A stretch of DNA of 64,000 bases from Lentibacillus sp. CBA3610 (GTDB taxonomy: Bacteria > Bacillota > Bacilli > Bacillales > Amphibacillaceae), in the NCBI RefSeq assembly GCF_013373365.1, contig NZ_CP035925.1, positions 2,542,001 through 2,606,000 on the forward strand, written 5' to 3'. Shown here one piece after another: positions 53,056 to 61,654 of this stretch (its first letter is position 1; each line of letters opens with the position of its first letter). The position numbers and the translations under genes are program-made. The notes under the pieces were generated by a model. It was not told the origin of the DNA and did no database searches. It saw only the letters and a list, made by a program, of their open reading frames with translations.

Positions 53056-54420
53056 TTATTGCATTTCAGGCCTTAACTGATCAGATGCTTCTTGTACAGT
53101 TGCCTGCCATTCTTCATAAGTCATTTCGCCATTGACAACACTATCGATACTTCCGTACAACGCATCACTTATGCTCACACCGGGCACAGGATTTGTTGAC
53201 GCAAATGTACCCATTGCCGGAAGAACATCTTCATCGTAAATACTGTAAAATTCTTTCTGTTGACCTTCCATTTTTTCAGTCATTCCTTCGATAGGCTGTA
53301 CGGCACCGGCTTCAAGGAACGTGTCGGCTGCTTCATCTGAATACATATAAGCAATAAATTCTTTGGCAGCTTCTGTATTTTCAGCTTCAGCTGGGACCCA
53401 CATTTGTTCAAAGAAAGTAAATGTATAACGTTCTCCTTCACCGCTTTCAAACGCAGGTATTGACGTCATGCCCCATTCAAAATTATCGGATCTCGGTGCC
53501 TCGGCCATTTCCTCAACAACCCATGCGCCGTTCGGCATAAACAATGCTTCATTATCTAAAATCAACTGCTGATTTTTGGTGAAGTCATTTGGATTGGCAT
53601 TTGCCACTGTATTTGGATGCGTGTACTCAGCTAATTGCTCAACCGTTTGCAGCACCCGTTCAGCTTCTTCCGTTTCCCAAACACCTTCTTCATAAGTCAT
53701 CGCGGAATTAAAGAAATCAGCACCACCTGAAGCATACAGCATCGAACCGATGAATGTGTCAAAATAACCGGCTATTGGGTATGTGAACAGTGACATATCT
53801 TGTTCAGTAGCTTGATCGCCAAGCTCCCACATGTCATCCCACGTTTCAGGTACTTCCCATCCCTGTTCGTCAAACAAACCGGCGTTATAAAACATGCCTG
53901 ATGGGCTGTAGAACATTGGCGCCATGTACATTTCACCGTCACCGTAAGGGTTTGTCGCCAATGTATCACTAAATCCTTCCAGAAGCTTATCTTTTACTGC
54001 TACATCTTCACCTGGAATCGTCATATCCAAGACGTCGGTAATATTTTCGAGTCCATTTTCTTTGATCATCGTCTCTGTGAGTGCTTCTTCTCGATCAGTT
54101 GCCAATAAAAAGACATCAGGATAATCTCCGGCCTGCATTTGTGGACGAATAACTTCTTCCAGATTTTTTTCAATCGTTAACTCAATCGAGACATTTTCTT
54201 TAATAGCTTCATAGTCTTCAATAATATTTCGCCACATTTCTTCCCCATAAGCTGATTCAAGGGCAGCTACATGCAATGTCACATCCTCATCCGCTGTTGA
54301 ATTGTCGTCTCCATTACCCTGGCCTTCGCTGTCGCCATCAGCTTCCTCACCACTGCAAGCAGCTAGTCCAAAAGTCAGTATCATAATAAATCCGACAAAT
54401 AATAGATGCTTTAATTTCAT
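53056..54420 (-). CDS. Extracellular sugar-binding lipoprotein of the ABC importer
   Basis: 454-residue family 1 solute-binding protein. Signal peptide KLKHLLFVGFIMILTFGLAAC with lipobox LAAC (Cys22), then an acidic Gly/Asp-rich linker and the binding domain (TLHVAALESAYGEEMW, LFTYPIAGYFDTFIGSMLYASGG, PNGAWVVEEM). It should bind galacto-N-biose-type disaccharide given the neighbours; sequence alone does not show the ligand. First gene of the minus-strand operon, with a promoter and cre-like box directly upstream. Confidence 0.92.
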   Translation of the reverse strand: MKLKHLLFVGFIMILTFGLAACSGEEADGDSEGQGNGDDNSTADEDVTLHVAALESAYGEEMWRNIIEDYEAIKENVSIELTIEKNLEEVIRPQMQAGDYPDVFLLATDREEALTETMIKENGLENITDVLDMTIPGEDVAVKDKLLEGFSDTLATNPYGDGEMYMAPMFYSPSGMFYNAGLFDEQGWEVPETWDDMWELGDQATEQDMSLFTYPIAGYFDTFIGSMLYASGGADFFNSAMTYEEGVWETEEAERVLQTVEQLAEYTHPNTVANANPNDFTKNQQLILDNEALFMPNGAWVVEEMAEAPRSDNFEWGMTSIPAFESGEGERYTFTFFEQMWVPAEAENTEAAKEFIAYMYSDEAADTFLEAGAVQPIEGMTEKMEGQQKEFYSIYDEDVLPAMGTFASTNPVPGVSISDALYGSIDSVVNGEMTYEEWQATVQEASDQLRPEMQ

Positions 54421-54455
54421 CTTGACTCCCCCTTGGGTTTATTAAGTTCACTTTG

Positions 54456-54486
54456 ATTATATATTCAAGTAAAACGCTTTCACAAT
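54456..54486 (-). promoter_or_regulatory. SigA-type promoter with overlapping cre-like box, galacto-N-biose operon
   Basis: On the minus strand: TTGTGA (54485-54480), 18-bp spacer, TATAAT (54461-54456). The cre-like 16-mer AAAACGCTTTCACAAT (54471-54486) covers the -35 box, so CcpA binding would block the polymerase. The same 16-mer is found before GH101 (43521-43536). Confidence 0.7.
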
Positions 54487-54686
54487 CGAGATGTTGTTAA
54501 TTATTTTAGAAATATTGCTCTTTTATTTGTAAAATTCGTATAAAAAATCTGTTAAAAAACGCAGACTCCTTGGCATTCACGAAATCCCACTTCTAAATTC
54601 TCTGATACAAAGGAAGTTGCTTTTTTAATTTCAGGTCGATAAAATTGGTTTAACAGAGTTGAGAAAAATTAAGGCTGGTGAGTCCA

Positions 54687-55544
54687 ATGTCATATGAATT
54701 ATATAAAATGAATAATCACTTCACGAGAAATATGCCTTTCAAACTCCTGTATGTTACACACTCAGAATATGACAAAGGATGGCACAGCACCTCGCATACG
54801 CACCATTTCACCGAGCTTTTTTACATTGTAAAAGGAAAAGGAGCCTTTGTGCTCACGGATTATGATGTACCGGTTCAGGAAAATGATCTGGTCATTATCA
54901 ACCCCCATATTGAACATACTGAACGATCGAATAAACATGATTCGTTAGAGTATATTGCTTTAGGTATTGAGGGGCTGTCCTTCTGGCTAACGGAAGAAAA
55001 AAATGAACCAATCGGGCTTTATACATATCAGGGCGAACGCAATGATATCCTATTTTACCTGAATAAACTATTGGAAGAAGTACAACAAAGCAATGATGAT
55101 TATGAGGTCATTTGCCAAAATATCATTGAAATTCTCATTGTCAAATTATGGCGTGAGCGGAAGATAACCATAGAGAAAACCAAGCCCAAAGAACTTAATA
55201 AAACGACGGCTTTCGTCAAACATTATTTAAATCAAAATTTCCGCAATGATATTACACTCGACATGCTTGCAACGGCAGGTCATATTAACAAGTATTATTT
55301 AGCGCACACTTTTAAAAAAGATATGGGTATATCACCGATTGAATATTTAAATCGTATTAGGATCAAGGAAGCAAAAACACTTCTCGAAACAACCGATTAT
55401 TCCATCGCAGATATTGCAGAGATTAATGGTTTCTCCTCTCTATCATTTTTCTCACAAGCTTTTAAACGGGAGACATCCTTTGCACCTTCTGCTTATCGAA
55501 AAGAAGTACGTGAGCGCGATAAAAAATTTAGTGAAACAACGTAA
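54687..55544 (+). CDS. AraC-family transcriptional regulator
   Basis: 285-residue regulator with an N-terminal cupin sensor (about 15-110; HSTSHTHHFTELFYIVKGKG, with His residues of the sugar pocket) and a C-terminal double HTH (about 185-285; FRNDITLDMLATAGHINKYYLAHTFKKDMG, then SIADIAEINGFSSLSFFSQAFKRE). Divergent from the ABC operon, so a likely activator responding to galacto-N-biose or related sugar. Start placed at ATG 54687; GTG 54678 is an alternative. A terminator-like hairpin follows. Confidence 0.9.
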   Translation: MSYELYKMNNHFTRNMPFKLLYVTHSEYDKGWHSTSHTHHFTELFYIVKGKGAFVLTDYDVPVQENDLVIINPHIEHTERSNKHDSLEYIALGIEGLSFWLTEEKNEPIGLYTYQGERNDILFYLNKLLEEVQQSNDDYEVICQNIIEILIVKLWRERKITIEKTKPKELNKTTAFVKHYLNQNFRNDITLDMLATAGHINKYYLAHTFKKDMGISPIEYLNRIRIKEAKTLLETTDYSIADIAEINGFSSLSFFSQAFKRETSFAPSAYRKEVRERDKKFSETT

Positions 55545-55655
55545 TAAGCTGTGAAATTACGAAATCCGGCCGGACATATATAGTCCCGATTCTGAGAAAA
55601 AACCCGGCTGCCACCTAGTTTTTTCCGAGGTCAGAGGGCGGAAGTCAGACTCGGG

Positions 55656-55679
55656 GAAATCGGCGAACTAGCCGATTTC
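55656..55679 (+). terminator. Terminator-like stem after the AraC-type gene
   Basis: Perfect 9-bp stem GAAATCGGC/GCCGATTTC with loop GAACTA, followed by TAAATAT. About 110 nt beyond the stop. Confidence 0.5.
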
Positions 55680-55717
55680 TAAATATAACTGATCCACCAT
55701 TAAAAGGAGTGTTCTGA

Positions 55718-56710
55718 ATGAGCATATTGGTATTAGGAGGGGCAGGCTATATTGGATCACACGCTGTCTATCAATTAATCAATCAGCAAAATGATGTTGT
55801 GGTGGTAGATAACCTGCAAACTGGTCATCGGGAGGCCATCCATCCCGAAGCTACTTTTTATAAAGGCGATATACGCAACATTGTTTTTCTCCGGTATGTT
55901 TTTAAGAAAGAATCTATTGATGCAGTTATTCATTTTGCCGCCAATTCACTTGTCGGAGAATCGATGAAGAAGCCTCTCGCTTATTTTGATAATAATGTCT
56001 ATGGTACCCAAGTGATTTTGCAAGCCATGACTGAATTCAATGTTAAACATATCGTGTTCTCATCAACGGCAGCCGTCTATGGAAATCCTGCACAAGTACC
56101 GATTGCAGAAACGTCAGATCCAAATCCAACGAATACATATGGAGAAACCAAATACATCGTGGAAAAAATGATGTACTGGATGAATCAGGCTCATGACATC
56201 AAGTATGTCTCACTCCGTTATTTTAATGTAGCGGGAGCACTACATTCAGGTGAAATCGGCGAAGATCATAGGCCAGAAACACATTTAATTCCAATTATTT
56301 TACAAACAGCACTCGGTCAGCATGATCATATTACCATTTTTGGTGAAGACTACGACACACCGGACGGCTCCCCGATTCGGGATTATATACATGTCGATGA
56401 TTTGATACAGGCCCATCTCCAGGCACTCGATTATTTACAACACGGCGGCGCAAGCGATGTATTTAATCTAGGTAGCAGCGAGGGGTTTTCAGTAAAAGAA
56501 ATGATTAAGTCAGCCCGCAAAGTCACAGGCGCACCAATACTGGTTGAATCCGGTCCGCGCCGTGACGGGGATCCAAGTGTACTGATTGCGTCTTCTGACA
56601 AAGCGCAAAAGGTGCTTGGCTGGCATCCATCCCGCATATCGATTGAAACAATCATAAAGGATGCCTGGAACTGGCATCGTACACATCCAGACGGATACGG
56701 AAGGGAGTAA
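55718..56710 (+). CDS. galE: UDP-glucose 4-epimerase
   Basis: 330-residue NAD-bound epimerase interconverting UDP-galactose and UDP-glucose. NAD site ILVLGGAGYIGSHAVYQL at the N-terminus; SSTAAVYGNP with catalytic Ser at about 123; YGETKYIVEKM with Tyr-x3-Lys at about 147; HVDDLIQAHL. Normal length. AAAGGAG site 10 nt before ATG. The galT ATG lies 7 nt after the stop, so galE-galT is one unit; it recycles the galactose-1-phosphate made by GH112. Confidence 0.95.
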   Translation: MSILVLGGAGYIGSHAVYQLINQQNDVVVVDNLQTGHREAIHPEATFYKGDIRNIVFLRYVFKKESIDAVIHFAANSLVGESMKKPLAYFDNNVYGTQVILQAMTEFNVKHIVFSSTAAVYGNPAQVPIAETSDPNPTNTYGETKYIVEKMMYWMNQAHDIKYVSLRYFNVAGALHSGEIGEDHRPETHLIPIILQTALGQHDHITIFGEDYDTPDGSPIRDYIHVDDLIQAHLQALDYLQHGGASDVFNLGSSEGFSVKEMIKSARKVTGAPILVESGPRRDGDPSVLIASSDKAQKVLGWHPSRISIETIIKDAWNWHRTHPDGYGRE

Positions 56711-56717
56711 ACGTAAA

Positions 56718-58223
56718 ATGGGCATTTATACTGACCTAACCAACTTAATGGAAAAATCGATTGAAGCAAAGCTTATCGTGAAACGTGACCGTATCTACGT
56801 ATGGAATCGAGTTCTGCACTTACTTGGATTGGATGCGGCACCCCTCGGCGATTCTGAATTTGATCATAAATCGGAGAAGCCATCAACAGAATTGGAAATC
56901 CCTGACATATTGGGGCGTTTAATTGATGATGCCGTATTACGCGGTACAATAGGAAATGTACTGGAGGATAAAGAAGCCCTCACAGCTAACATCATGGATT
57001 GTTTTTTACCGCAGCCTTCAGTGATAGAAGGGGAGTTTTGGCAAAAGTATAACCAATCGCCCAAAGAAGCTACAGACTATTTCTATCAATTAAGTCAAAA
57101 CAGCAATTACATCCAGGTAAGTCGCATTCGAAAAAATATTCACTTTAAAGTAGAAACAGCCTATGGTGTCATGGATATCACGGTCAATCTGTCCAAACCC
57201 GAAAAAGATCCGGAACAAATACGGCGCGAACGCCAAAGAAAGCAAGACATCGGTTATCCGCAATGTGTGCTTTGTAAAGAAAACGAGGGCTATGACGGTC
57301 GAACCGGTCATCCGGCAAGGGCGAACCATCGTATCATTCGAGTCCCCCTCTTGGGTGAGGATTGGTTTTTACAGTACTCCCCATATGTGTATTATAACGA
57401 GCACAGTATTGTTTTATCCGAAGAACACAGACCTATGAAAATAAGCCAAACAACGTTTGAACGACTGCTGGCTTTTACCGATAAATTCCCACATTACTTT
57501 ATCGGTTCAAATGCCGACTTGCCCATCGTCGGGGGATCTATTCTAAGTCATGACCATTACCAGGCCGGACGGTATGAGTTTCCAATGACACAGGCTGATG
57601 ATACCTTTACCTTTGAATTAAACCATTTCCGAAATGTATCCTTCTCTGTTTTGAAATGGCCGATGACAGTGATCCGCTTGCGTTCACATTCTAGAGATGA
57701 AATAGTCCGTGCTGCAGACCATATACGCACGACATGGAAAACGTATCAAGATGAAGAAGCTGACATTAGAGCCTTCAGCGGTAAAACACCGCACAATACG
57801 ATAACACCCATTGCCCGAATACGCGAAGAGCTATATGAATTGGATCTTGTTCTCCGCAATAATCGAACCAGTGACAAACATCCAAGAGGGATTTTTCACC
57901 CGCATGAAGACGTCCAACACATCAAAAAAGAAAACATTGGTCTCATCGAAGTAATGGGGCTTGCCGTCTTACCGGGCCGGCTTAAAGACGAACTAGAGGA
58001 AATCAAGCAATATCTCCTTGGTCATAAAAATGATGTTCCAACTCTTCACAATAACTGGGCAGATTCGTTAAAAGATCGTTACGGGGACATTAGGGGGGAT
58101 AAGGAAGCCGAAACGACTTTGAAGAAGGAACTTGGACAAAAGTTTGCCAGGGTACTGGAAGACGCTAGTGTATTCAAAGAAAGAAAGGAAATGGAACGGT
58201 TTATTGAGGTGTTAAATTTGTAG
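56718..58223 (+). CDS. galT: Galactose-1-phosphate uridylyltransferase, family 2 (GalT)
   Basis: 501-residue Firmicutes-type GalT, transferring UMP from UDP-glucose to galactose-1-phosphate. Signature PIVGGSILSHDHYQAGRYEFP at about 270 contains the HDH active region; PHNTITPIARI and NRTSDKHPRGIFHPHEDVQHIK follow. ATG 56718 has GGGAG 9 nt upstream; a longer frame overlaps galE and lacks a site. Forms the Leloir branch with galE; no galK is seen, as expected because GH112 already yields galactose-1-phosphate. Confidence 0.94.
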   Translation: MGIYTDLTNLMEKSIEAKLIVKRDRIYVWNRVLHLLGLDAAPLGDSEFDHKSEKPSTELEIPDILGRLIDDAVLRGTIGNVLEDKEALTANIMDCFLPQPSVIEGEFWQKYNQSPKEATDYFYQLSQNSNYIQVSRIRKNIHFKVETAYGVMDITVNLSKPEKDPEQIRRERQRKQDIGYPQCVLCKENEGYDGRTGHPARANHRIIRVPLLGEDWFLQYSPYVYYNEHSIVLSEEHRPMKISQTTFERLLAFTDKFPHYFIGSNADLPIVGGSILSHDHYQAGRYEFPMTQADDTFTFELNHFRNVSFSVLKWPMTVIRLRSHSRDEIVRAADHIRTTWKTYQDEEADIRAFSGKTPHNTITPIARIREELYELDLVLRNNRTSDKHPRGIFHPHEDVQHIKKENIGLIEVMGLAVLPGRLKDELEEIKQYLLGHKNDVPTLHNNWADSLKDRYGDIRGDKEAETTLKKELGQKFARVLEDASVFKERKEMERFIEVLNL

Positions 58224-58336
58224 CGTTATGGCATTTAAGCAGGGTTTATATTTTGGTCCATCTATAAAATAACCAATTATCATCCCGTCTAAAAATGAAT
58301 GAGAAATCACATACATGAATATAAGGATTTAACAAC

Positions 58337-58376
58337 GATAGCTTATTCGAAAGCATATGCTTCAGAATAGGCTATC
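58337..58376 (+). terminator. Stem-loop terminator after galET
   Basis: 12-bp stem GATAGCTTATTC/GAATAGGCTATC with one wobble; the loop GAAAGCATATGCTTCA folds again. About 115 nt past galT. Confidence 0.55.
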
Positions 58377-58476
58377 AACCTGTTTCATCCATGTTTCCTT
58401 TCTTCAGAAGGCTCCTAAAATACTCAGTCTATCCATACAGCCACTTATGGTCGTTTCAGCCATTCCCATTAATTAA

Positions 58477-58830
58477 TTACACTTCTTGATTTAAAAAGTC
58501 ATCATTACACTCACCTTTGTACTCATCAAGGTGCGTAGATTTGCCTGAAAACCGTAGACCACAACCATCCTATTTATTTATATCAACATGCACCCCGGTT
58601 TTTTAAGTTCTCCGAAATAGTTCTCCTTCATTCCGGAGTGGGTTGTATTCTTCCATATGATCAAGGCTGATGGCAGGTTATTCACGTTCGCGCCCGCTCG
58701 AAATAACCACAAAATGCCTGGACGCCTGCAACTCAGCAATAGCGTCTTTCCTGGATTCCTGCAGCTACTTATCGCTATCAAGAAGCTTGCCGTCTGTATC
58801 AGAAAAGACAGTTTTTTTGTGTTTGTATGT
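58477..58830 (-). pseudogene. Decayed Cof-type HAD phosphatase gene
   Basis: On the minus strand one frame reads KKTVFSDTDGKLLDSDK, stop, LQESRKDAIAELQASRHFVVISSGRE, stop: HAD motif I (DxDGxLLD) and the motif II region of Cof/HAD-IIB phosphatases, with internal stops. No start codon is left (an ACA stands where ATG is expected after AAAAGGGGGG). The part below 58580 is of uncertain origin. The remainder of the gap 58224-59051 holds the galT terminator and the DeoR promoter. Confidence 0.65.
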
Positions 58831-58972
58831 CCCCCCTTTTCATCAATGGTCTTCAGCTATTTTAAATCCTTTCGACGTTGAACGTTCTTACTTAATCAAC
58901 TAAAAGCATGGCCTGGCGTTTGTTCTTTTTCTTGATGATTTGTGAAAAAAAAATGAAATATAAACTTTTCTA

Positions 58973-59001
58973 TTGTCAAGTAAACGTTTGCAGTATATAA
59001 T
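58973..59001 (+). promoter_or_regulatory. SigA-type promoter with cre-like spacer, lac/tagatose operon
   Basis: TTGTCA (58973-58978), 17-bp spacer, TATAAT (58996-59001). The spacer contains AGTAAACGTTTGCA (58979-58992), matching 13 of 14 cre consensus bases in reverse. Downstream at 59011-59037 the run AACAAAAACAAACATTTTC has repeated AAACA units, a plausible DeoR/LacR operator. Confidence 0.75.
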
Positions 59002-59051
59002 AACAATTGAGAACAAAAACAAACATTTTCAAACATTGGAGGTGAGTAAAA

Positions 59052-59795
59052 CTGAAAGAAAGCAGACAAGATGAAATCCTTGAATTAATAAACGAAAAAG
59101 GGTTTATCAACGTTAACGATACAGCAGAATTACTGAATGTCACAAACATGACAATCAGAAGAGATTTGCTGGAACTCGAAAAGCAAGGTGAAGTCGTCAG
59201 GATTCATGGCGGGGCCAAACAAAAAACAAAAGATGATTATATCGAATTGTCCCACTTAGAGAAAGAAACGTTAAACGTTAACGGAAAAAAACACGTTGCC
59301 AAGAAGGCGGCAGAATTAATAGAAGAAAATGATACTGTTTTCATAGGCCCTGGTACGACCACTGAGTTTATTCACGAGTACATTAATCTGGACTCTGCAA
59401 CCATTATTACTAACTCCATATCTATTTTTAATACTTTTCAAGACAAGGAAATGTTTGATGTTGTTCTAATTGGCGGCAGACTACGGGAACGAACGAAAAC
59501 ATTTGTGGGTTACTTTACGAGTAATTGGATAAAAGACATTAAAGTCCAAAAGTCTTTCATTGGCACAAATGGAATTTTTGAAAACAATATAACGACTGCT
59601 GACGAAGAAGAAGGTGCACTACAACGAACCATTATAGGAAACTCGCATCAAAATTATATTGTGAGTGACAGCAGTAAGTTTGGTGTTGAAGCTTTCCAGA
59701 TTATTTGTTCAATTGATGATGTGACAGGCATCATTACAGATAAAAAAGTTTCAAAAGAAGTTGAAGATTATTATAAAGGTAAGTTAATCAATTAA
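59052..59795 (+). CDS. DeoR-family (LacR-like) regulator with a CTG start
   Basis: 247-residue repressor. HTH at about 5-55 (DEILELINEKGFINVNDTAE, then VTNMTIRRDLLELEKQGEVVRIHGGAK), a perfect DeoR opening. The sugar-phosphate sensor follows (VFIGPGTTTEFIHEYI at about 95; TNSISIFNTF; FIGTNGIFENNITTADEEEG). The complete HTH requires starting at CTG 59052, which has GGAGG 9 nt upstream and an in-frame stop three codons before; starting at ATG 59148 would remove the first 32 residues of the HTH. First gene of the lac/tagatose operon and its likely autoregulator. Confidence 0.9.
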   Translation: MKESRQDEILELINEKGFINVNDTAELLNVTNMTIRRDLLELEKQGEVVRIHGGAKQKTKDDYIELSHLEKETLNVNGKKHVAKKAAELIEENDTVFIGPGTTTEFIHEYINLDSATIITNSISIFNTFQDKEMFDVVLIGGRLRERTKTFVGYFTSNWIKDIKVQKSFIGTNGIFENNITTADEEEGALQRTIIGNSHQNYIVSDSSKFGVEAFQIICSIDDVTGIITDKKVSKEVEDYYKGKLIN

Positions 59796-59819
59796 GCAGA
59801 CACCGAGGAGGTTTTTAAC

Positions 59820-60248
59820 ATGAAAATTGCTATAGGCAGTGATGTTAATGGACTCACATTAAAAAATCACTTGAAATCACATTTGGAAAACATGGATTAT
59901 GATGTCTTAAATGTAACTTCAAACGAGGAATATGACCTTTTTGATGCAGCAACAAACGTTTCGAAGGCGATCACAGATGAAGAAGCGGATCGAGGAATTG
60001 TAATTGATGCGTATGGGGTCGGATCGTCAATTGTTGCCAATAAATATGAAGGTATCATTTGCGCAAACGTTGCTGATGAGCATTCGGCCAAAATGACAGT
60101 AGCCCATAACAACTCATCAATCATAACACTTGGTTCTGAAATTATCGGGGAAATACTGGCAGCAAAAATATGCGAGGCTTTTGTTAAAGCTGATTATGAT
60201 GGAGGACGCCACCAAATCAGAGTAGATATGGTAAATAAAATGTGCTAA
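59820..60248 (+). CDS. lacA: Galactose-6-phosphate isomerase subunit LacA
   Basis: 142-residue RpiB-fold subunit; with LacB it converts galactose-6-phosphate to tagatose-6-phosphate. Opening KIAIGSDVNGLTLKNHLKSH, AYGVGSSIVANKYEG at about 63-77 and GGRHQIRVDMVNKM at the end are LacA-like. LacA lacks the catalytic Cys of RpiB (here DAYGVG), as expected for this subunit. GAGG site 9 nt before ATG. lacB starts 12 nt after the stop. Confidence 0.92.
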   Translation: MKIAIGSDVNGLTLKNHLKSHLENMDYDVLNVTSNEEYDLFDAATNVSKAITDEEADRGIVIDAYGVGSSIVANKYEGIICANVADEHSAKMTVAHNNSSIITLGSEIIGEILAAKICEAFVKADYDGGRHQIRVDMVNKMC

Positions 60249-60260
60249 GGAGTGACAATC

Positions 60261-60779
60261 ATGAAAATTTCAATTGGCTGTGACCACATTGTTACGGAAA
60301 TGAAAAATCATTTAGTGGAGTATTTAACCGAAAAAGGACACGAAGTCATTGACAATGGAACACACGACAAGGAACGCACACATTATCCCATTTACGGCAA
60401 AAAGACGTCCGAAAAAGTTTCCTCGGGTGAAGCAGATTTAGGCATTGTTGTTTGCGGTACTGGTGTAGGTATCTCGGTAAGTGCGAATAAGGTCAAAAGA
60501 ATCAGGGCCGCATTAGTCAGCGATATCGAAACCGCCAGATATGCCAAAAAACATTTGAATGCAAACGTTCTAGCAATGGGCGGACGTATCACAGGCATTG
60601 GTGTTATCGAAGAAGCAATTGACACCTTCTTGGAAACAGAATATGAAGAAACAGAAGAAAGCAAAAAGTTGATTGAAAAAATCGATTCAATTCCTATGAA
60701 TGAGGATTTAATCGGTGATGAACACTATTTTGATGAGTTTATTGAGAAATGGAATAATGGCGGTTATCCAGCAAAATAG
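60261..60779 (+). CDS. lacB: Galactose-6-phosphate isomerase subunit LacB
   Basis: 172-residue catalytic subunit of the LacAB isomerase. KISIGCDHIVTEMKNHLVEYL at the N-terminus, catalytic Cys in GIVVCGTGVGISVSANK at about 63, His/Arg region RTHYPIYGKK, and the extended C-terminus of LacB (DLIGDEHYFDEFIEKW). ATG 60261 has AAGGAG 8 nt upstream; a GTG 9 nt before it overlaps that site. Length 172 matches LacB (171). Confidence 0.93.
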   Translation: MKISIGCDHIVTEMKNHLVEYLTEKGHEVIDNGTHDKERTHYPIYGKKTSEKVSSGEADLGIVVCGTGVGISVSANKVKRIRAALVSDIETARYAKKHLNANVLAMGGRITGIGVIEEAIDTFLETEYEETEESKKLIEKIDSIPMNEDLIGDEHYFDEFIEKWNNGGYPAK

Positions 60780-60816
60780 GATTAGATTCAACTTACTTGA
60801 TAAAGGGGGTGTTTAC

Positions 60817-61302
60817 TTGGATTCTATTAAATCATTATTTGATAGAGAACTCATTTTTATGGAAGATGCTCAGGATCAGGAAGACATTTTTAATCGAATT
60901 GGAAAGATTCTGCATGAGAAGGGAATTGTAAACGGTGATTTTACAGATGCCCTTATCGAACGCGAACAGAATCACCCTACAGGACTTGATTTGAAACCAG
61001 TTGCTAATGATATCCCAAATGCCGCCATACCACACACAGAAACAGAATACTGTCATAGTAAACATATTGTGTTTGTAAAATTAAGCAAACCAGTCTTATT
61101 TAAAAATATGATTGCACCTGATCAAGAAATGGAAGTTAAGTATTTGTTTTTCATTATCAATAATGAAAAAGGCAGCCAGACAAATGTTCTTTCGGAATTA
61201 ATGGGGTTCTTGACGGTGGCCGATAATGTGAAAACCTTGGAAACATTGGAATCCAAAGATGAAATCTATCAGTTTTTAACTGAACAAACTATTAAAAATT
61301 AA
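60817..61302 (+). CDS. PTS galactitol/fructose-type enzyme IIA
   Basis: 161-residue EIIA that carries phosphate from HPr to EIIB. Active-site His in NAAIPHTETEY at about residue 70. Start at TTG 60817 (AAAGGGGG 7 nt upstream); the frame's ATG at 60715 lies within lacB. It belongs to the Gat family with the next two genes. Likely imports galactose, galactitol or N-acetylgalactosamine; the presence of LacAB points to a sugar that becomes galactose-6-phosphate. Confidence 0.9.
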   Translation: MDSIKSLFDRELIFMEDAQDQEDIFNRIGKILHEKGIVNGDFTDALIEREQNHPTGLDLKPVANDIPNAAIPHTETEYCHSKHIVFVKLSKPVLFKNMIAPDQEMEVKYLFFIINNEKGSQTNVLSELMGFLTVADNVKTLETLESKDEIYQFLTEQTIKN

Positions 61303-61316
61303 AGGAGTGCTTTTAA

Positions 61317-61619
61317 ATGATTAAAATTCTAGCGGCATGTGGTGCAGGTATTAACTCAAGTCATCAAATTAAATCAGGAATAGAAGAAGAAATGAAAAAA
61401 CGGGGATATGATGTCCATGTAGATGCAGTCGTTGTTAAGGATATTAACGAAGACATGATGAATCAATATGACATTTTCGCCCCTATCTCAAAAATGAAAT
61501 TCAGTTTTGAAGTCAAACCCCCTGTTGTTGAAGCAGGTCCTATCCTCTACCGTATACCAGCTATGGCGGATCCTGTTTTTGATGAACTGGAAAGCGTTAT
61601 CAAAAAATTGGATAAATAG
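61317..61619 (+). CDS. PTS galactitol-type enzyme IIB
   Basis: 100-residue EIIB with the phospho-cysteine loop ILAACGAGINSSHQIK at residues 4-19 (Cys8). Rossmann-like small domain, typical length for GatB. AAGGAG site 9 nt before ATG. Between EIIA and EIIC in one operon. Confidence 0.92.
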   Translation: MIKILAACGAGINSSHQIKSGIEEEMKKRGYDVHVDAVVVKDINEDMMNQYDIFAPISKMKFSFEVKPPVVEAGPILYRIPAMADPVFDELESVIKKLDK

Positions 61620-61654
61620 TTTACTAATAAACCTGTAAAGGGGAGTGAGCTTTC

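Noticed and set aside
58657..58903. Overlapping plus-strand frames of about 75 codons
   Set aside because: They are antisense to the readable HAD remnant and have no ribosome sites.
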